Assembly: GCF_003627215.1 (NCBI RefSeq)
Contig: NZ_CP032677.1
Coordinates: 2,299,501 to 2,363,500 of the forward strand
From: Pseudomonas sp. Leaf58
GTDB taxonomy: Bacteria > Pseudomonadota > Gammaproteobacteria > Pseudomonadales > Pseudomonadaceae
DNA: 64,000 bases
Direction: 5' to 3'
In this document: piece after piece, positions 54,462 through 63,297 of the stretch
Numbering within the stretch: position 1 is the stretch's first letter
Layout: every line of letters starts with the position of its first letter
Notes under the pieces: model-generated
Seen by the model: the letters and a program-made list of their open reading frames with translations, nothing else
Databases searched by the model: none
Told to the model about the DNA's origin: nothing
Translations under genes and position numbers: made by a program

Positions 54462-55780
54462 CAGTGGGCTCCGAGGGTGCTGACGTTGCGGATCTTGGAT
54501 TGTTGCTGCTCATCCGCAGCGCGTTGTTCACGGTCGCGGTAGGCGGTATAGGTGCGTTGCGTGGCGATGTGCCCGGCGACGTGCTTGGCGTCGTGCCACA
54601 CGCCCCAGATGAACGACGAGCCGCGGCGCGACAGCCACGGCAAGCCCAGGAAGTACACGCCGGGCTCGCGGGCGACGCCGCGCTGGTGCTGCGGCTTGCC
54701 GTTGGCGTCAAAAGTGTCGACCTGCAGCCAGCTGAAATCCACGCCGTAACCGGTGGCCCAAATAATGCTGGTGACGCCGGCCTTGGCCAGGTCCAGTTGC
54801 TGCAGCGGGTTGACCATGCATGCCGGGTCGGCCAGGCGATGGCGTGCTTCAGGTTCTTCTGGCAGGTCGAGGCCGTTGCGTTCGATGTAGGCATCGGCGG
54901 CATCCAGCAGGGCCAAGTAGTTTTCATCGCCGCGGTTGATGTTTTCGACCAGGTTGTCTTGGAAGTGCGCCACGCCGTTGGCGAACGACTGGGTCAGGCC
55001 GACCAGGGTCATGCCTTGGTGGGCAAGGGCACGGAAGTCCACGGTGTGGCCACCCCGCGCGCCGCTGACAGCGATGGTCACGTGTTCGCGGCCGGGCTTG
55101 GCGATTTCTGCATCCCACTCACCCAATACGCCCAGCCACCAGCAAAAGTCGCGGTTGCGGTAGGCGCGCGGTGGGCGATCGTGGGCGCCGACCGAAAGGT
55201 ATACCTGGCGCCCGGCACGCATCAGTTCCTCGGCGATCTGCACGCCGGAGGAGCCGGCGCCGACTACCAGCACAGCACCTTCGGGCAGTTGCTCGGGGTT
55301 GAAATAGGCCGCCGAGTGGATCTGGTGCAAGTTGCTGTCTTTCGGCGCGATGGCCGGGATCACCGGCTTCTGGAATGGGCCGGTGGCGGCGACCACACGG
55401 TTGGCGCGGATCACGCCTTCGTTGGTTTCGATGGTAAAACCAGGGCGGTCACTGTTGCGCAGTACTTTCTTCACTTCGATGCCGGTGCGAACCGGCAGGT
55501 TGTACGTGCGTACGTACTGCTCGAAGTAGTCGGCCACCTGGTCCTTGCCGGCGAAGGCATCGGCGTCGAGGTTGAATTGCAGCCCAGGGAAGCGGTCGTG
55601 CCAGACCGGGCCGTTGGCCACCAACGAGTCCCAGCGGCCCGTGCGCCAGGCCTCGGCGATGCGCTTGCGCTCCAGCACCAGGTGCGGCACGCCAAGCTTG
55701 CTCAGGTGTTCGCTCATGGCCACGCCGGCTTGGCCGGCGCCGACGACGAGGGTGTCGATTTCGAGGTTGTTCAGTGTCAT
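54461..55780 (-). CDS. FAD/NADPH flavin monooxygenase (CzcO/YUCCA-like)
   Basis: A 439-residue group B flavoprotein monooxygenase. FAD-binding LVVGAGQAGVAMSEHLSKLG at the start, an NADPH-binding VLVVGAGSSGVQIAEELM near residue 170, and the ATGY motif in SIIWATGYGVDFSWL are all in place. FMO-type enzymes oxygenate soft nucleophiles (N, S) or convert keto acids; here the substrate is unknown. I chose the ATG at 55778-55780. It is first in a two-gene operon with RidA, and divergent from the DUF1028 and M20 hydrolase pair across 363 bp. Confidence 0.85.
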   Translation of the reverse strand: MTLNNLEIDTLVVGAGQAGVAMSEHLSKLGVPHLVLERKRIAEAWRTGRWDSLVANGPVWHDRFPGLQFNLDADAFAGKDQVADYFEQYVRTYNLPVRTGIEVKKVLRNSDRPGFTIETNEGVIRANRVVAATGPFQKPVIPAIAPKDSNLHQIHSAAYFNPEQLPEGAVLVVGAGSSGVQIAEELMRAGRQVYLSVGAHDRPPRAYRNRDFCWWLGVLGEWDAEIAKPGREHVTIAVSGARGGHTVDFRALAHQGMTLVGLTQSFANGVAHFQDNLVENINRGDENYLALLDAADAYIERNGLDLPEEPEARHRLADPACMVNPLQQLDLAKAGVTSIIWATGYGVDFSWLQVDTFDANGKPQHQRGVAREPGVYFLGLPWLSRRGSSFIWGVWHDAKHVAGHIATQRTYTAYRDREQRAADEQQQSKIRNVSTLGAH

Positions 55781-56143
55781 GTCCGAGCCCTTTGTCAGGC
55801 GGTTTTTGTCAGGTCGGTTTGGAGGACCGCCGTTGCCTGGGGCCAGACTAGGGATGCCGTGGAAATGGCGAAAATAGTATTTAGCTGGGGCTTGCCTATA
55901 AAACGGCGAAGGCCCCGAATTTTGTGGCGAATCAGATGGAGGAGCGGGCTTTGCCCGCGAGGCGCCGCGCGGGTGGCGCTGGACCTCCCAGGCAATGCAG
56001 GTGCCACGGCGAGCACCGCGCATTCGACATGCGCTGCCCGAGCGTAGTTTTTTCCTGCCTAACCCCTCGGAAAAAGGTCGTTTCGCCTGCCCGAAGGTTC
56101 CACCCAGAATGCCGGGTATCGCACAGCACACAGGAACCATGAC
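55781..56143. other. 363-bp divergent intergenic region
   Basis: Between the monooxygenase and DUF1028 genes. It contains one REP-like hairpin at 55940-55972 (GGAGCGGGCTTTGCCCGCGA...), AT-rich stretches near 55869 (AAAATAGTATTTAG) suited to promoters, and no gene-like frame. No regulator is encoded nearby. Confidence 0.55.
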
Positions 56144-56821
56144 ATGACTTTCTCCATCATCGGTCGTTGCCAGGAAACCGGCCAGGTCGGTATCGCCATC
56201 AGCTCGTCAAGCATCGCCGTGGGCGCCCGTTGCCCCTGGGTGCGGGCCGGTGTGGGCGCGGTCGCTACCCAGAACATCACCTTGCCGGCGCTGGGCCCAC
56301 AAATTCTCGATGCCCTGGAACAGGGCCAGTTGCCGCCTGCGGCGGTGCTGGACCGGGTGCTAAGCGCTAATGGTTGGAGCGAGTACCGCCAGGTAACGGT
56401 CATCGACAGCCACGGCCAGGTGGCACTGTTCACCGGCCGCGAGGCGCTGGGCACGCACCATGCCGTGGCCGGTGAGCAATGCGCGGCGGCGGGCAACCTG
56501 TTGGCCTCGCTTCAGGTAATCGAAGCGATGGTGCAGGCCTTCGAGCAGGCGGCTGGGCACCTGGCCGACCGCCTGCTGGCTGCCATGCACGCGGCGATGG
56601 CCGCAGGCGGCGAGGCCGGGCCGGTGCACTCGGCGGCGTTGAAGATCGCCGGTGAGCTGACCTGGCCGCTGGTGGACCTGCGCGTGGACTGGGCCGATGC
56701 CGACCCGATTGGTGTGCTCGATGGCCTGTGGCAGGCCTACCGGCCGCAGATGCAAGATTACGTTACCCGCGCGCTCGACCCGACGCTAGCGCCAAGCTAT
56801 GGGGTACCGGGCGATGAGTGA
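56144..56821 (+). CDS. DUF1028 family Ntn-hydrolase-like protein
   Basis: A 225-residue cytosolic protein of the DUF1028 family, recognisable by the start TFSIIGRCQETGQVGIAISS and the motif VGARCPWVRAGVGAVATQNIT, then DVRVDW near the end. The family has an Ntn-hydrolase-like fold; activity is uncharacterised. AGGAACC precedes the ATG. Its stop overlaps the M20 hydrolase start by 8 bp, so they are one translational unit, and they diverge from the monooxygenase/RidA pair. Confidence 0.87.
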   Translation: MTFSIIGRCQETGQVGIAISSSSIAVGARCPWVRAGVGAVATQNITLPALGPQILDALEQGQLPPAAVLDRVLSANGWSEYRQVTVIDSHGQVALFTGREALGTHHAVAGEQCAAAGNLLASLQVIEAMVQAFEQAAGHLADRLLAAMHAAMAAGGEAGPVHSAALKIAGELTWPLVDLRVDWADADPIGVLDGLWQAYRPQMQDYVTRALDPTLAPSYGVPGDE

Positions 56822-57974
56822 ATTTGCCAGCCGCGCGCTGCTGGCCCGGTTGATCGGCTTTGCCACGGTCAGCCGAGATTCCAACGTGGCGCTGATCGGC
56901 TTTATCCGTGATTACCTGGCCGAACTGGGGGTGGAAAGCGAGCTGTTCCATAACCCGGAGGGCACCAAGGCTAACCTGTTCGCCACAATCGGCCCCCAGG
57001 ACGTGGGTGGCGTGGTGCTGTCTGGGCATACCGATGTGGTGCCAGTGGACGGCCAGGCCTGGACGGTCGAGCCGTTTGCCCTGAGTGAGCGCGACGGCTG
57101 CCTGTATGGCCGTGGTACGGTCGACATGAAGGGTTTCATCGCTTCGGTACTGGCGGCGGTGCCCGCCTTCCTCGCCCAGCCATTGCGGATGCCGGTGCAC
57201 CTGGCGTTCTCCTATGACGAGGAAGTCGGCTGCCTGGGTGTGCGCTCGATGCTCGCGGCGCTTGCACAGCGCCCGCACAAGCCGCGCTTGTGCTTGATTG
57301 GCGAGCCCACCGAGCTCAAGCCGGTGCTGGGCCACAAAGGCAAGCTGGCGATGCGCTGCCAAGTACAGGGCGCGGCCTGCCATTCAGCGTATGCGCCGTA
57401 TGGGGTGAATGCCATCGAGTATGCAGCGAAGTTGATCGGCAAACTGGGCGAGATTGGCGCGGCACTGGCGCAACCGGATCAGCATGATGAACGCTTCGAC
57501 CCACCGTTTTCCACCGTACAGGCCGGTGTGATCAACGGCGGCAGGGCACTGAACATCGTGCCTGCGCAGTGCCAGTTCGATTTCGAAGTGCGGGCACTGC
57601 CGGGTTTCGCAGCGCAGACGGTGGCCGACCAGTTGCAGACCTATGCCGAGGCCGAGTTGCTGCCGCGCATGTGCAAGGTCAATGCGGCCAGCGCCATTCG
57701 CCTGGAACCGTTAAGTGCGTACCCGGGGCTGGCCACTCCGGCGGACAGCGAGGCGGCGCGCTTGGTGGCGTTGCTCAGTGGCTCGGAGCAGTTTGGTACG
57801 GTGGCGTTTGGCACCGAAGGCGGATTGTTCGACCAGGCGGGCATCCCGACTGTGGTGTGTGGGCCTGGGAGCATGGACCAGGGGCACAAGCCGGATGAGT
57901 TTGTCAGTGTCGAGCAGTTGCGGGGGTGTGATGCCATGTTGCTGAGGTTGGTGGATTACCTCAAGCAGGCGTGA
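56814..57974 (+). CDS. M20 family deacylase (ArgE-like, acetylornithine deacetylase type)
   Basis: A 386-residue zinc aminoacylase of the ArgE/DapE/ACY1 family. The metal and catalytic residues lie in LSGHTDVVPVDGQAW, GRGTVDMKGF, FSYDEEVGCLGV, LIGEPTELKP and the C-terminal DQGHKPDEFV; VCGPGSMDQGHK and TPADSEAARLV complete the site. Annotation as N-acetylornithine deacetylase follows from similarity, but the location away from arginine genes and beside DUF1028, FMO and RidA points to deacylation or decarbamoylation of another substrate. I chose the ATG at 56814. Confidence 0.85.
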   Translation: MSEFASRALLARLIGFATVSRDSNVALIGFIRDYLAELGVESELFHNPEGTKANLFATIGPQDVGGVVLSGHTDVVPVDGQAWTVEPFALSERDGCLYGRGTVDMKGFIASVLAAVPAFLAQPLRMPVHLAFSYDEEVGCLGVRSMLAALAQRPHKPRLCLIGEPTELKPVLGHKGKLAMRCQVQGAACHSAYAPYGVNAIEYAAKLIGKLGEIGAALAQPDQHDERFDPPFSTVQAGVINGGRALNIVPAQCQFDFEVRALPGFAAQTVADQLQTYAEAELLPRMCKVNAASAIRLEPLSAYPGLATPADSEAARLVALLSGSEQFGTVAFGTEGGLFDQAGIPTVVCGPGSMDQGHKPDEFVSVEQLRGCDAMLLRLVDYLKQA

Positions 57975-58027
57975 CAGCGGCTCCCGGCCTTGCGCGGGCT
58001 GTTGTAGGAGCGGCCTTGTGTCGCGAA

Positions 58028-58046
58028 AGGGCCGCAAAGCGGCCCT
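58028..58046. terminator. Perfect hairpin between convergent M20 hydrolase and porin genes
   Basis: AGGGCCGC and GCGGCCCT form an 8-bp stem with an AAA loop; no T-tract, so termination is plausible but unproven. A REP-like segment begins at 57984 in the same gap. Confidence 0.55.
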
Positions 58047-58053
58047 AAAGGGT

Positions 58054-59322
58054 TTAGAAGGATGCCTTGACCTGCAACCCAACCACCAGCGCGTTGTCGA
58101 TGGCTTTCCCGGAGAACGCCCCCGGCTCGATGATGTACTGCACATCCGGGCGTAGGTTCAACCACGGCGTGGCCTGGTAGCCGTAGCTCAGTTCGATCAA
58201 CTGTTCGGCGCTGTCGATGTCGGGGAACTGTTGGCCGGCATCGAACGCGGCATCTTCCAGCACGTCGCGGCTACGTGGGTTCGGCACGGCACGGCCGTAG
58301 CCCAGCGCCACGGTATCCTTTGGGCGGCCTGCGAACGGCTGGTACAGCACCACGCCGGCGCCATACCACTTGGTGAACGGCGAAGCGGCCTTGCTCGCTG
58401 CCGAATACTGGCCGAAGGCATGCAGGCTGCGGCCTGGCAAGCCTTGGTCACTCCACACCGCCTGGTCAATCAGCAGGTAGTGGCCGCCGCGACCGGAAAC
58501 TTCCTCGTCGCTGCCGATGCGCTTTGCATCGGAGCTGTCGTAGTAGTAGCCCAGTTTGTACTCGCCAGGCAGTTTGCCCTGCAGCTTGTACACCAGCTCT
58601 ACTGGTACCACGGTGCCGGTGGTGTGCTTGGGCCCCAGGTGCCAGGCGCGGCTGGAATTGCCATTGCTTTGCGGGTCAACGTTGAACGCCGCCACGCGCA
58701 GTTGCCAGGCCGGCGACAGGTCGTACTTCACCCGCACGCCGAGGTGGGCATTGGGGTAGTTGGTCCAGCCACTGCCACCGGACATGTTCAGCGGGTGGCC
58801 GCAGAAACCGGCGTTCATGAAGTTGCACAGGATGCCGCTGTCCAGGCCGCCCAGGTCGTTGCCCATGGCCATGTAGCCGAGCTTGACGTTGAGCGCCGGG
58901 GTGAACAGGGTGCGCTCGTAGCTCAGCTCGGTCAGGCGCGTGTACAGGCCACCGTAGTTTTCCTGGATCGGCAGGCGGTTGCCCACCAGGTCTTCCGAGG
59001 CGCTGTTGCCACGGCGGTCGTTGATGGTCAGCTGGACCTTGCCGCCGTTGTCCAGGCCATACAGTTTCGACAGGTCGAACTGCACGCCCAGCTTCAGGTT
59101 CTGCGAGTAGCGTGCCGAGCGGTGCAGGCCGCCGTGGGCGTTGTAGGCGGTTTCGCCGCTGTAATCGCCGCTGAACTTGACGCCGTCTGCTTCCAGCTGG
59201 TGACGCAGGCCGCCCCAATCACCGGTCAGGGTGCTGCGGGTCAGCAGGTTGTCGTCGGCCAGGGCGGTGCTGCTGGCGAGGGCTAGCAGCAGGGTGGGGG
59301 TGATGCGAATTGCGGATGGCAT
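58054..59322 (-). CDS. OprB-type carbohydrate-selective porin (QuiX-like)
   Basis: A 422-residue outer membrane porin of the OprB family. Signal peptide PTLLLALASSTALA, cleaved near residue 22, then LTRSTLTGDWGGLRHQLEADGV, which is the N-terminal signature of the family. LDSGILCNFMNAGFCGHP, a disulfide-bearing loop, and the C-terminal VVGLQVKASF with terminal Phe are also typical. It adjoins the PQQ dehydrogenase, separated by a REP pair. In Acinetobacter a related porin, QuiX, precedes quinate dehydrogenase QuiA, so this protein probably admits quinate/shikimate or hexoses to the periplasm. Confidence 0.88.
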   Translation of the reverse strand: MPSAIRITPTLLLALASSTALADDNLLTRSTLTGDWGGLRHQLEADGVKFSGDYSGETAYNAHGGLHRSARYSQNLKLGVQFDLSKLYGLDNGGKVQLTINDRRGNSASEDLVGNRLPIQENYGGLYTRLTELSYERTLFTPALNVKLGYMAMGNDLGGLDSGILCNFMNAGFCGHPLNMSGGSGWTNYPNAHLGVRVKYDLSPAWQLRVAAFNVDPQSNGNSSRAWHLGPKHTTGTVVPVELVYKLQGKLPGEYKLGYYYDSSDAKRIGSDEEVSGRGGHYLLIDQAVWSDQGLPGRSLHAFGQYSAASKAASPFTKWYGAGVVLYQPFAGRPKDTVALGYGRAVPNPRSRDVLEDAAFDAGQQFPDIDSAEQLIELSYGYQATPWLNLRPDVQYIIEPGAFSGKAIDNALVVGLQVKASF

Positions 59323-59351
59323 TGCAGGGTCTCGGGTTGTTATTCAGGGCC

Positions 59352-59423
59352 CATTCGCGGGCAAGCCCGCTCCTACAGGTTCAACGTTGATCCTTGTGGG
59401 AGCGGGCGTGCCCGCGAAGAAGG
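59352..59423. repeat. Inverted REP pair between the PQQ dehydrogenase and porin genes
   Basis: CATTCGCGGGCAAGCCCGCT from 59352 and an inverse copy with GGAGCGGGCGTGCCCGCGAA up to 59423, with a 12-bp centre. Confidence 0.85.
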
Positions 59424-59433
59424 CGACGCGGTC

Positions 59434-61851
59434 TTACGGCAAGGCGTAAGAAATCACGTAGTCGCCACGGTCAGTCGATTGGCGCGCACCGCCAGCAGTG
59501 ATGACTACGTATTGCTTGCCGGTTTTCGGCGAGACATAGGTCATCGGGCCGCCCTGGCTGCCCACGGGCAGGCGAGCCTTCCAGATTTCGCTGCCGTTGC
59601 TGCTGTCGTAGGCGCGCAGGTAGAAGTCCTGGGTGCCCGCGATGAACACCAGGCCCCCTTGGGTCGACAGGGTGCCGCCGAGGGTTGGCAGGCCGACCTT
59701 GATCGGCAGGTGCATGCGGATGCCGAGGGGGCCGGTGTCTTCAACGGTACCCACCGGTACCTGCCAGGCCACCTGGCGGGTCTTCATGTCGATGGCGGTC
59801 AGGGTGCCGAATGGCGGCGCCTGGCACGGAATACCGGCCACCGACAGGAAGCGGTTCTTGTTCACCGCGTACGGGGTGCCCTTGAGCGGTACTGCGCCCA
59901 TGCCGGTGTTCAGCGCTTCGCCACCGGACGCTGCGCCGCCTTTGTTCTGCGACGGGATCATCTGGATCCACAGGCCAAGGCGCATGTCATTGACGAAGAT
60001 GAAGCCATGCACCGGGTCGGTGGAAATGCTGCCCCAGTTCATGCCACCCAGCGAACCTGGGAAGCTCAGCGACAGGTCGGTGCCTGGTGCGGTGTACAGG
60101 CCGTCGTAGCGCATCTTCTTGAAGTCGATACGGCACAGCAGCTGGTCATACGGGGTGGCGCCCCACATGTCCGACTCGGTCAGGGTTTGCGCGCCGATCT
60201 GCGGCATGCCGACCGACTTCGGCTGGGTTGGGGAATACGGCTCGTTTGGAATGTTACTTGGCTTGACCGGCACTTCGTCGACCTGGGTCAGCGGCTTGCC
60301 GGTGGCGCGGTCGAGCACGAAGATCTGCCCGGCCTTGGTGCCGATCACCACGGCAGGCACCGACTGGCCGTCGTCCTTGGTGAAGTCGATCAGGCTCGGC
60401 TGCATGGGCAGGTCGAAGTCCCACAGGTCGTTGTGCACGGTCTGGTACACCCACTTCTGGTTACCGGTAGTGGCGTCCAGGGCCAGCACCGAAGCGCCAT
60501 AGGTGTGGTCCAGTTGGTTGCGCTCAACGCCGTAGATGTCGGTGGACGACGAGCCCATTGGCAGGAACACGGTGTTCATCGCGGGGTCGTAGGACATCGG
60601 TGCCCAGCTGTTCGGGGTGCTGCGCACGTAGGTGTTTTCACCTTGTGGCGCCTGGCGATCTTCCGGGTTGCCTGGGTCGAAGGCCCAGCGCATTTCACCG
60701 CTGATTACGTCGAAACCACGGATCACGCCGCCTGGCATGTCGGTCTGCACGTTGTCGGCGACGCGGCCGCCGACCACCACGGTGGTGCCGGCCATCAGCG
60801 GCGCGGAGGACAGCTGGTAGTAGGAGTCTGGCACGTTACCCAGGCCGGCCATCAGGTTGACCTGGCCGTTGTTGCCGAAGCCCTGGCAGAACTCGCCAGT
60901 GTCGGCATCGACGGCAATCAGGCGGCCGTCGATGGTGTTGGTCAGCAGGCGACGCTGGCAGTTGGCAGCGGCCGGCACACTAGCGGCTGTGATCGGCGAG
61001 CTGTTCGGCTGGGTTGGCTGGGCGATCGCTGCGGTGGCGTCGAAGTAGGCCATGCCACGGCAACGCTGCCAGACCTTGGACTGGGCGTTGATCGCGTTCT
61101 TCCACAGCTCTTTGCCGGTGTCGGCATCGAGAGCGATGAGGTTGTTGTGCGGGGTGCAGATGAACACCTTGTTGCCGACCTGCAGGGGGGTGAGCTGGTC
61201 TTCGGCACCGTTACCATCACTGATGGCCACGTCACCGGTGTGGTAGGTCCAGGCCACTTGCAGCTTGTTGACGTTGTCGCGGTTGATCTGGTCCAGCGCG
61301 GCGAAGCGGCTGCCACCTTCGGTATTGCCGTAGTGCGCCCAGTCCTTCTGTTGCATGCCGGTTTCCACCGGGGTCATGCCCGGGCCTTTGCCGGTAGGCG
61401 CGACGCTGGGGTGGGCAACGAACATGTTGCCGGCGGCAATCAGCAGCACCACGGCCATCACCCCGGCAACGCCATAGGCACCACGGCCGGCGCTGGCGCC
61501 GCTGGCGCGGGCCAACAGCGGGTAGACCAGCGCCACCACCAGGCCGATTGCGCCGAACATGAACAGGCGCGAGAACAGTGGCCAGAACACCAGGCCAGTG
61601 TCGCTCAGCGCCCAGATGGCGGTACCCACCAGGAACCCTGCGTACAGCCAGGCGCCAGCCTGCTTGCGGCGCGCGATGAGGACGCCGGCGATGGCCATGG
61701 CCAGGCCGCCTATCAGGAAGTACCAGGAACCGCCCAGGCCAGCGAGCTTGACGCCGCCCGCAGCCAGGAGCAGGCCGAGCAGGGCGATGATCACGCCCAA
61801 GCCGACCAGGAGGATGTTTGTGGCGCCAGAGGCGCGCGGTGTGTCTTTCAT
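59434..61851 (-). CDS. quiA: Membrane-bound PQQ-dependent dehydrogenase, quinate/shikimate type
   Basis: An 805-residue inner membrane quinoprotein. Five N-terminal helices (residues about 12-145) anchor it, followed by an eight-bladed beta-propeller facing the periplasm. Tryptophan-docking repeats ALDADTGKELWKNAI, VDADTGEFCQGFG, ALDATTGNQKWVYQ and LDRATGKPLTQ are clear. PQQ-contact segments DLPMQPSLIDF and ADMWGATPYDQLLCRI are present, and it ends SQGGPMTYVSPKTGKQYVVITAGG. It oxidises sugars or quinate/shikimate and reduces ubiquinone. The family does not separate easily by sequence, but the porin neighbour and the divergence from Gcd sequences I remember favour quinate/shikimate dehydrogenase over glucose dehydrogenase. 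No PQQ synthesis genes are in the window. Confidence 0.85.
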   Translation of the reverse strand: MKDTPRASGATNILLVGLGVIIALLGLLLAAGGVKLAGLGGSWYFLIGGLAMAIAGVLIARRKQAGAWLYAGFLVGTAIWALSDTGLVFWPLFSRLFMFGAIGLVVALVYPLLARASGASAGRGAYGVAGVMAVVLLIAAGNMFVAHPSVAPTGKGPGMTPVETGMQQKDWAHYGNTEGGSRFAALDQINRDNVNKLQVAWTYHTGDVAISDGNGAEDQLTPLQVGNKVFICTPHNNLIALDADTGKELWKNAINAQSKVWQRCRGMAYFDATAAIAQPTQPNSSPITAASVPAAANCQRRLLTNTIDGRLIAVDADTGEFCQGFGNNGQVNLMAGLGNVPDSYYQLSSAPLMAGTTVVVGGRVADNVQTDMPGGVIRGFDVISGEMRWAFDPGNPEDRQAPQGENTYVRSTPNSWAPMSYDPAMNTVFLPMGSSSTDIYGVERNQLDHTYGASVLALDATTGNQKWVYQTVHNDLWDFDLPMQPSLIDFTKDDGQSVPAVVIGTKAGQIFVLDRATGKPLTQVDEVPVKPSNIPNEPYSPTQPKSVGMPQIGAQTLTESDMWGATPYDQLLCRIDFKKMRYDGLYTAPGTDLSLSFPGSLGGMNWGSISTDPVHGFIFVNDMRLGLWIQMIPSQNKGGAASGGEALNTGMGAVPLKGTPYAVNKNRFLSVAGIPCQAPPFGTLTAIDMKTRQVAWQVPVGTVEDTGPLGIRMHLPIKVGLPTLGGTLSTQGGLVFIAGTQDFYLRAYDSSNGSEIWKARLPVGSQGGPMTYVSPKTGKQYVVITAGGARQSTDRGDYVISYALP

Positions 61852-62070
61852 GCCAGGGATCTCAGCAGGTGGAATGCGCGCAGTCTAATCCCTTAGCTTG
61901 CTAATTAACAAGTTGGTACATAATTTTATGAGGCTGATTGTCGCAGGGTGGGGCCCGCTAAGGTGTGGCTAAAAGTTTAGATCGTGCGCTTAAAATTGCA
62001 TTAAACGAGGTGTTCATGAAGGTTAAACAACCCGCATTACGGCGTTGGTCGTACTTTGATTCTCCGGGCT

Positions 62071-62421
62071 TCACGCAGGCCACGGTGCGCCACTGCCGTA
62101 GAACACTGCGAGCCAGATGGTGGCTGTGCCGGGGGCGGTCCATTCCACGCGATGGCGGGCGTGCGGTGGGATGTCCAGGCAATCGCCCGGCGCCAACAGG
62201 CGGGTATGGCTTTCGTCCTCGAAGCGCAGGCCCGCAGCACCCCTGAGCAGTACGATCCATTCGCCTTCGGCCTGGTCGTACCAAAAGCCGGGCGGGCTGG
62301 CTTGGCCCGTGGAGACGATACGTTCCACGCGCACGCCCGGGCGGCTGAGCAGTACGTCGACACGTTCGGCAGTGGTGGGGTCGAAGGGGGGCAGGGCAAT
62401 CAACAGGTTGTTCGGGGTCAT
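62071..62421 (-). CDS. Cupin domain protein
   Basis: A 116-residue single-domain cupin. The metal site is only partly seen: GEWIVLLRGAAGLRFEDE for motif one, lacking the usual HxH, and LAPGDCLDIPPHARHRVEWT for motif two with His residues at PPHARH. Similar Pseudomonas proteins are annotated phosphoribosylaminoimidazole carboxylase-like or simply cupins; I assign no reaction. It lies alone between the PQQ dehydrogenase and LysE genes on the same strand, 219 bp after the dehydrogenase start. Confidence 0.75.
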   Translation of the reverse strand: MTPNNLLIALPPFDPTTAERVDVLLSRPGVRVERIVSTGQASPPGFWYDQAEGEWIVLLRGAAGLRFEDESHTRLLAPGDCLDIPPHARHRVEWTAPGTATIWLAVFYGSGAPWPA

Positions 62422-62587
62422 GGCAAGCCTCGCTGGAAAGGGGGTTGTTCCACTATGGACGCAATTGCCACCCGCCGCGCTTCTTGAGCCGCCCGCCCGT
62501 TTGTAAGAACTTTCCGAGATTTGGAAAATGGGCCGTCGACGGACAAAGTCTTGGCGATAGGGCCGTTAGCCAGCCTTGCTGACCGTG

Positions 62588-63199
62588 CTACCGCCCAAGC
62601 GGCAACACCACGCCAATCAAGGCGAACAGGCTGCCACAGCAGCGGTTGAAACCTCTGCCACTCTTGGCCAGCCAAGGCCGTATGCGAAACGCCAGCCGCG
62701 CCAATAGGTATTCCACCACGAACTCAACGCTGGCAAAAGTTGCCGCCATCACCCCGAACTGCAGCAGCAGCCCACGCTGCGGGTCGATGAATTGCGGCAG
62801 GAAAGCGCCATAGAACAGCAGCACCTTGGGGTTGGCCATGGCCGACAGCAGGCCTTGACGGAACAGGCTGGCATTGCCAAGCCGCGCGCTTTGCTGCGAC
62901 AGCTCCAGGTGCAGGCCAGGGGTACGCCACAGTTGTATACCCAGCCAGATCAGGTATGCGCCACCTACCCACTTGAGCACACTCAGTAGCGAGGCCGAGG
63001 TCTGCAGCAAGGCGCCAAGGCCGAACATCGCCAGGGCGATGAGGGCGCTGAAGCCGAACACCCCGCCAACGATGGTGAACAGCGTCCGCCGGGCGCCGTA
63101 CAGCGCGCCGTGGGTCAGGGCCAGCAGGCTGTTGGGGCCTGGGGTCAGCGACAGACCGATGCTCGCCAGCAGGTAGAGGAGCCAGGTATTGAGTGCCAT
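62588..63199 (-). CDS. LysE/RhtB family amino acid exporter
   Basis: A 203-residue, six-helix exporter. The start WLLYLLASIGLSLTPGPNSLLALTHGALYGAR carries the LysE family mark TPGPN, and NPKVLLFYGAFLPQFIDP is the second one. Family members export homoserine, threonine, lysine or other amino acids. It is divergent from the AraC/GlxA regulator gene across 105 bp that contain a 21-bp-spaced direct repeat, a layout typical of regulator-exporter pairs that respond to the exported amino acid. Confidence 0.9.
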   Translation of the reverse strand: MALNTWLLYLLASIGLSLTPGPNSLLALTHGALYGARRTLFTIVGGVFGFSALIALAMFGLGALLQTSASLLSVLKWVGGAYLIWLGIQLWRTPGLHLELSQQSARLGNASLFRQGLLSAMANPKVLLFYGAFLPQFIDPQRGLLLQFGVMAATFASVEFVVEYLLARLAFRIRPWLAKSGRGFNRCCGSLFALIGVVLPLGR

Positions 63200-63270
63200 G
63201 GTAAAAATGCCTTGTGGGGTACCGAGGGCGCCAGTCTATGGCGCTGTACTTGACCAAGCAGAGTATGATC

Positions 63271-63297
63271 TGGACATTCGATGGTCGTATTTGGACA
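63271..63297. promoter_or_regulatory. Direct repeat TGGACA spaced by two helical turns
   Basis: TGGACA at 63271-63276 and 63292-63297 (21 bp start to start) lies in the divergent gap, the second copy 7 bp before the regulator ATG. AraC-type proteins bind such tandem sites, so autoregulation and control of the LysE gene are suggested. Confidence 0.4.

Noticed and set aside
59434..61851. Naming the dehydrogenase glucose dehydrogenase (gcd)
   Set aside because: Overall family fits, but the adjacent OprB/QuiX-like porin and sequence differences from the Gcd sequences I remember favour quinate/shikimate dehydrogenase. Substrate is left open.
59479..61896. 805-codon plus-strand frame opposite the PQQ dehydrogenase
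   Set aside because: Antisense artefact; the minus strand encodes all the propeller repeats and helices of a real quinoprotein.
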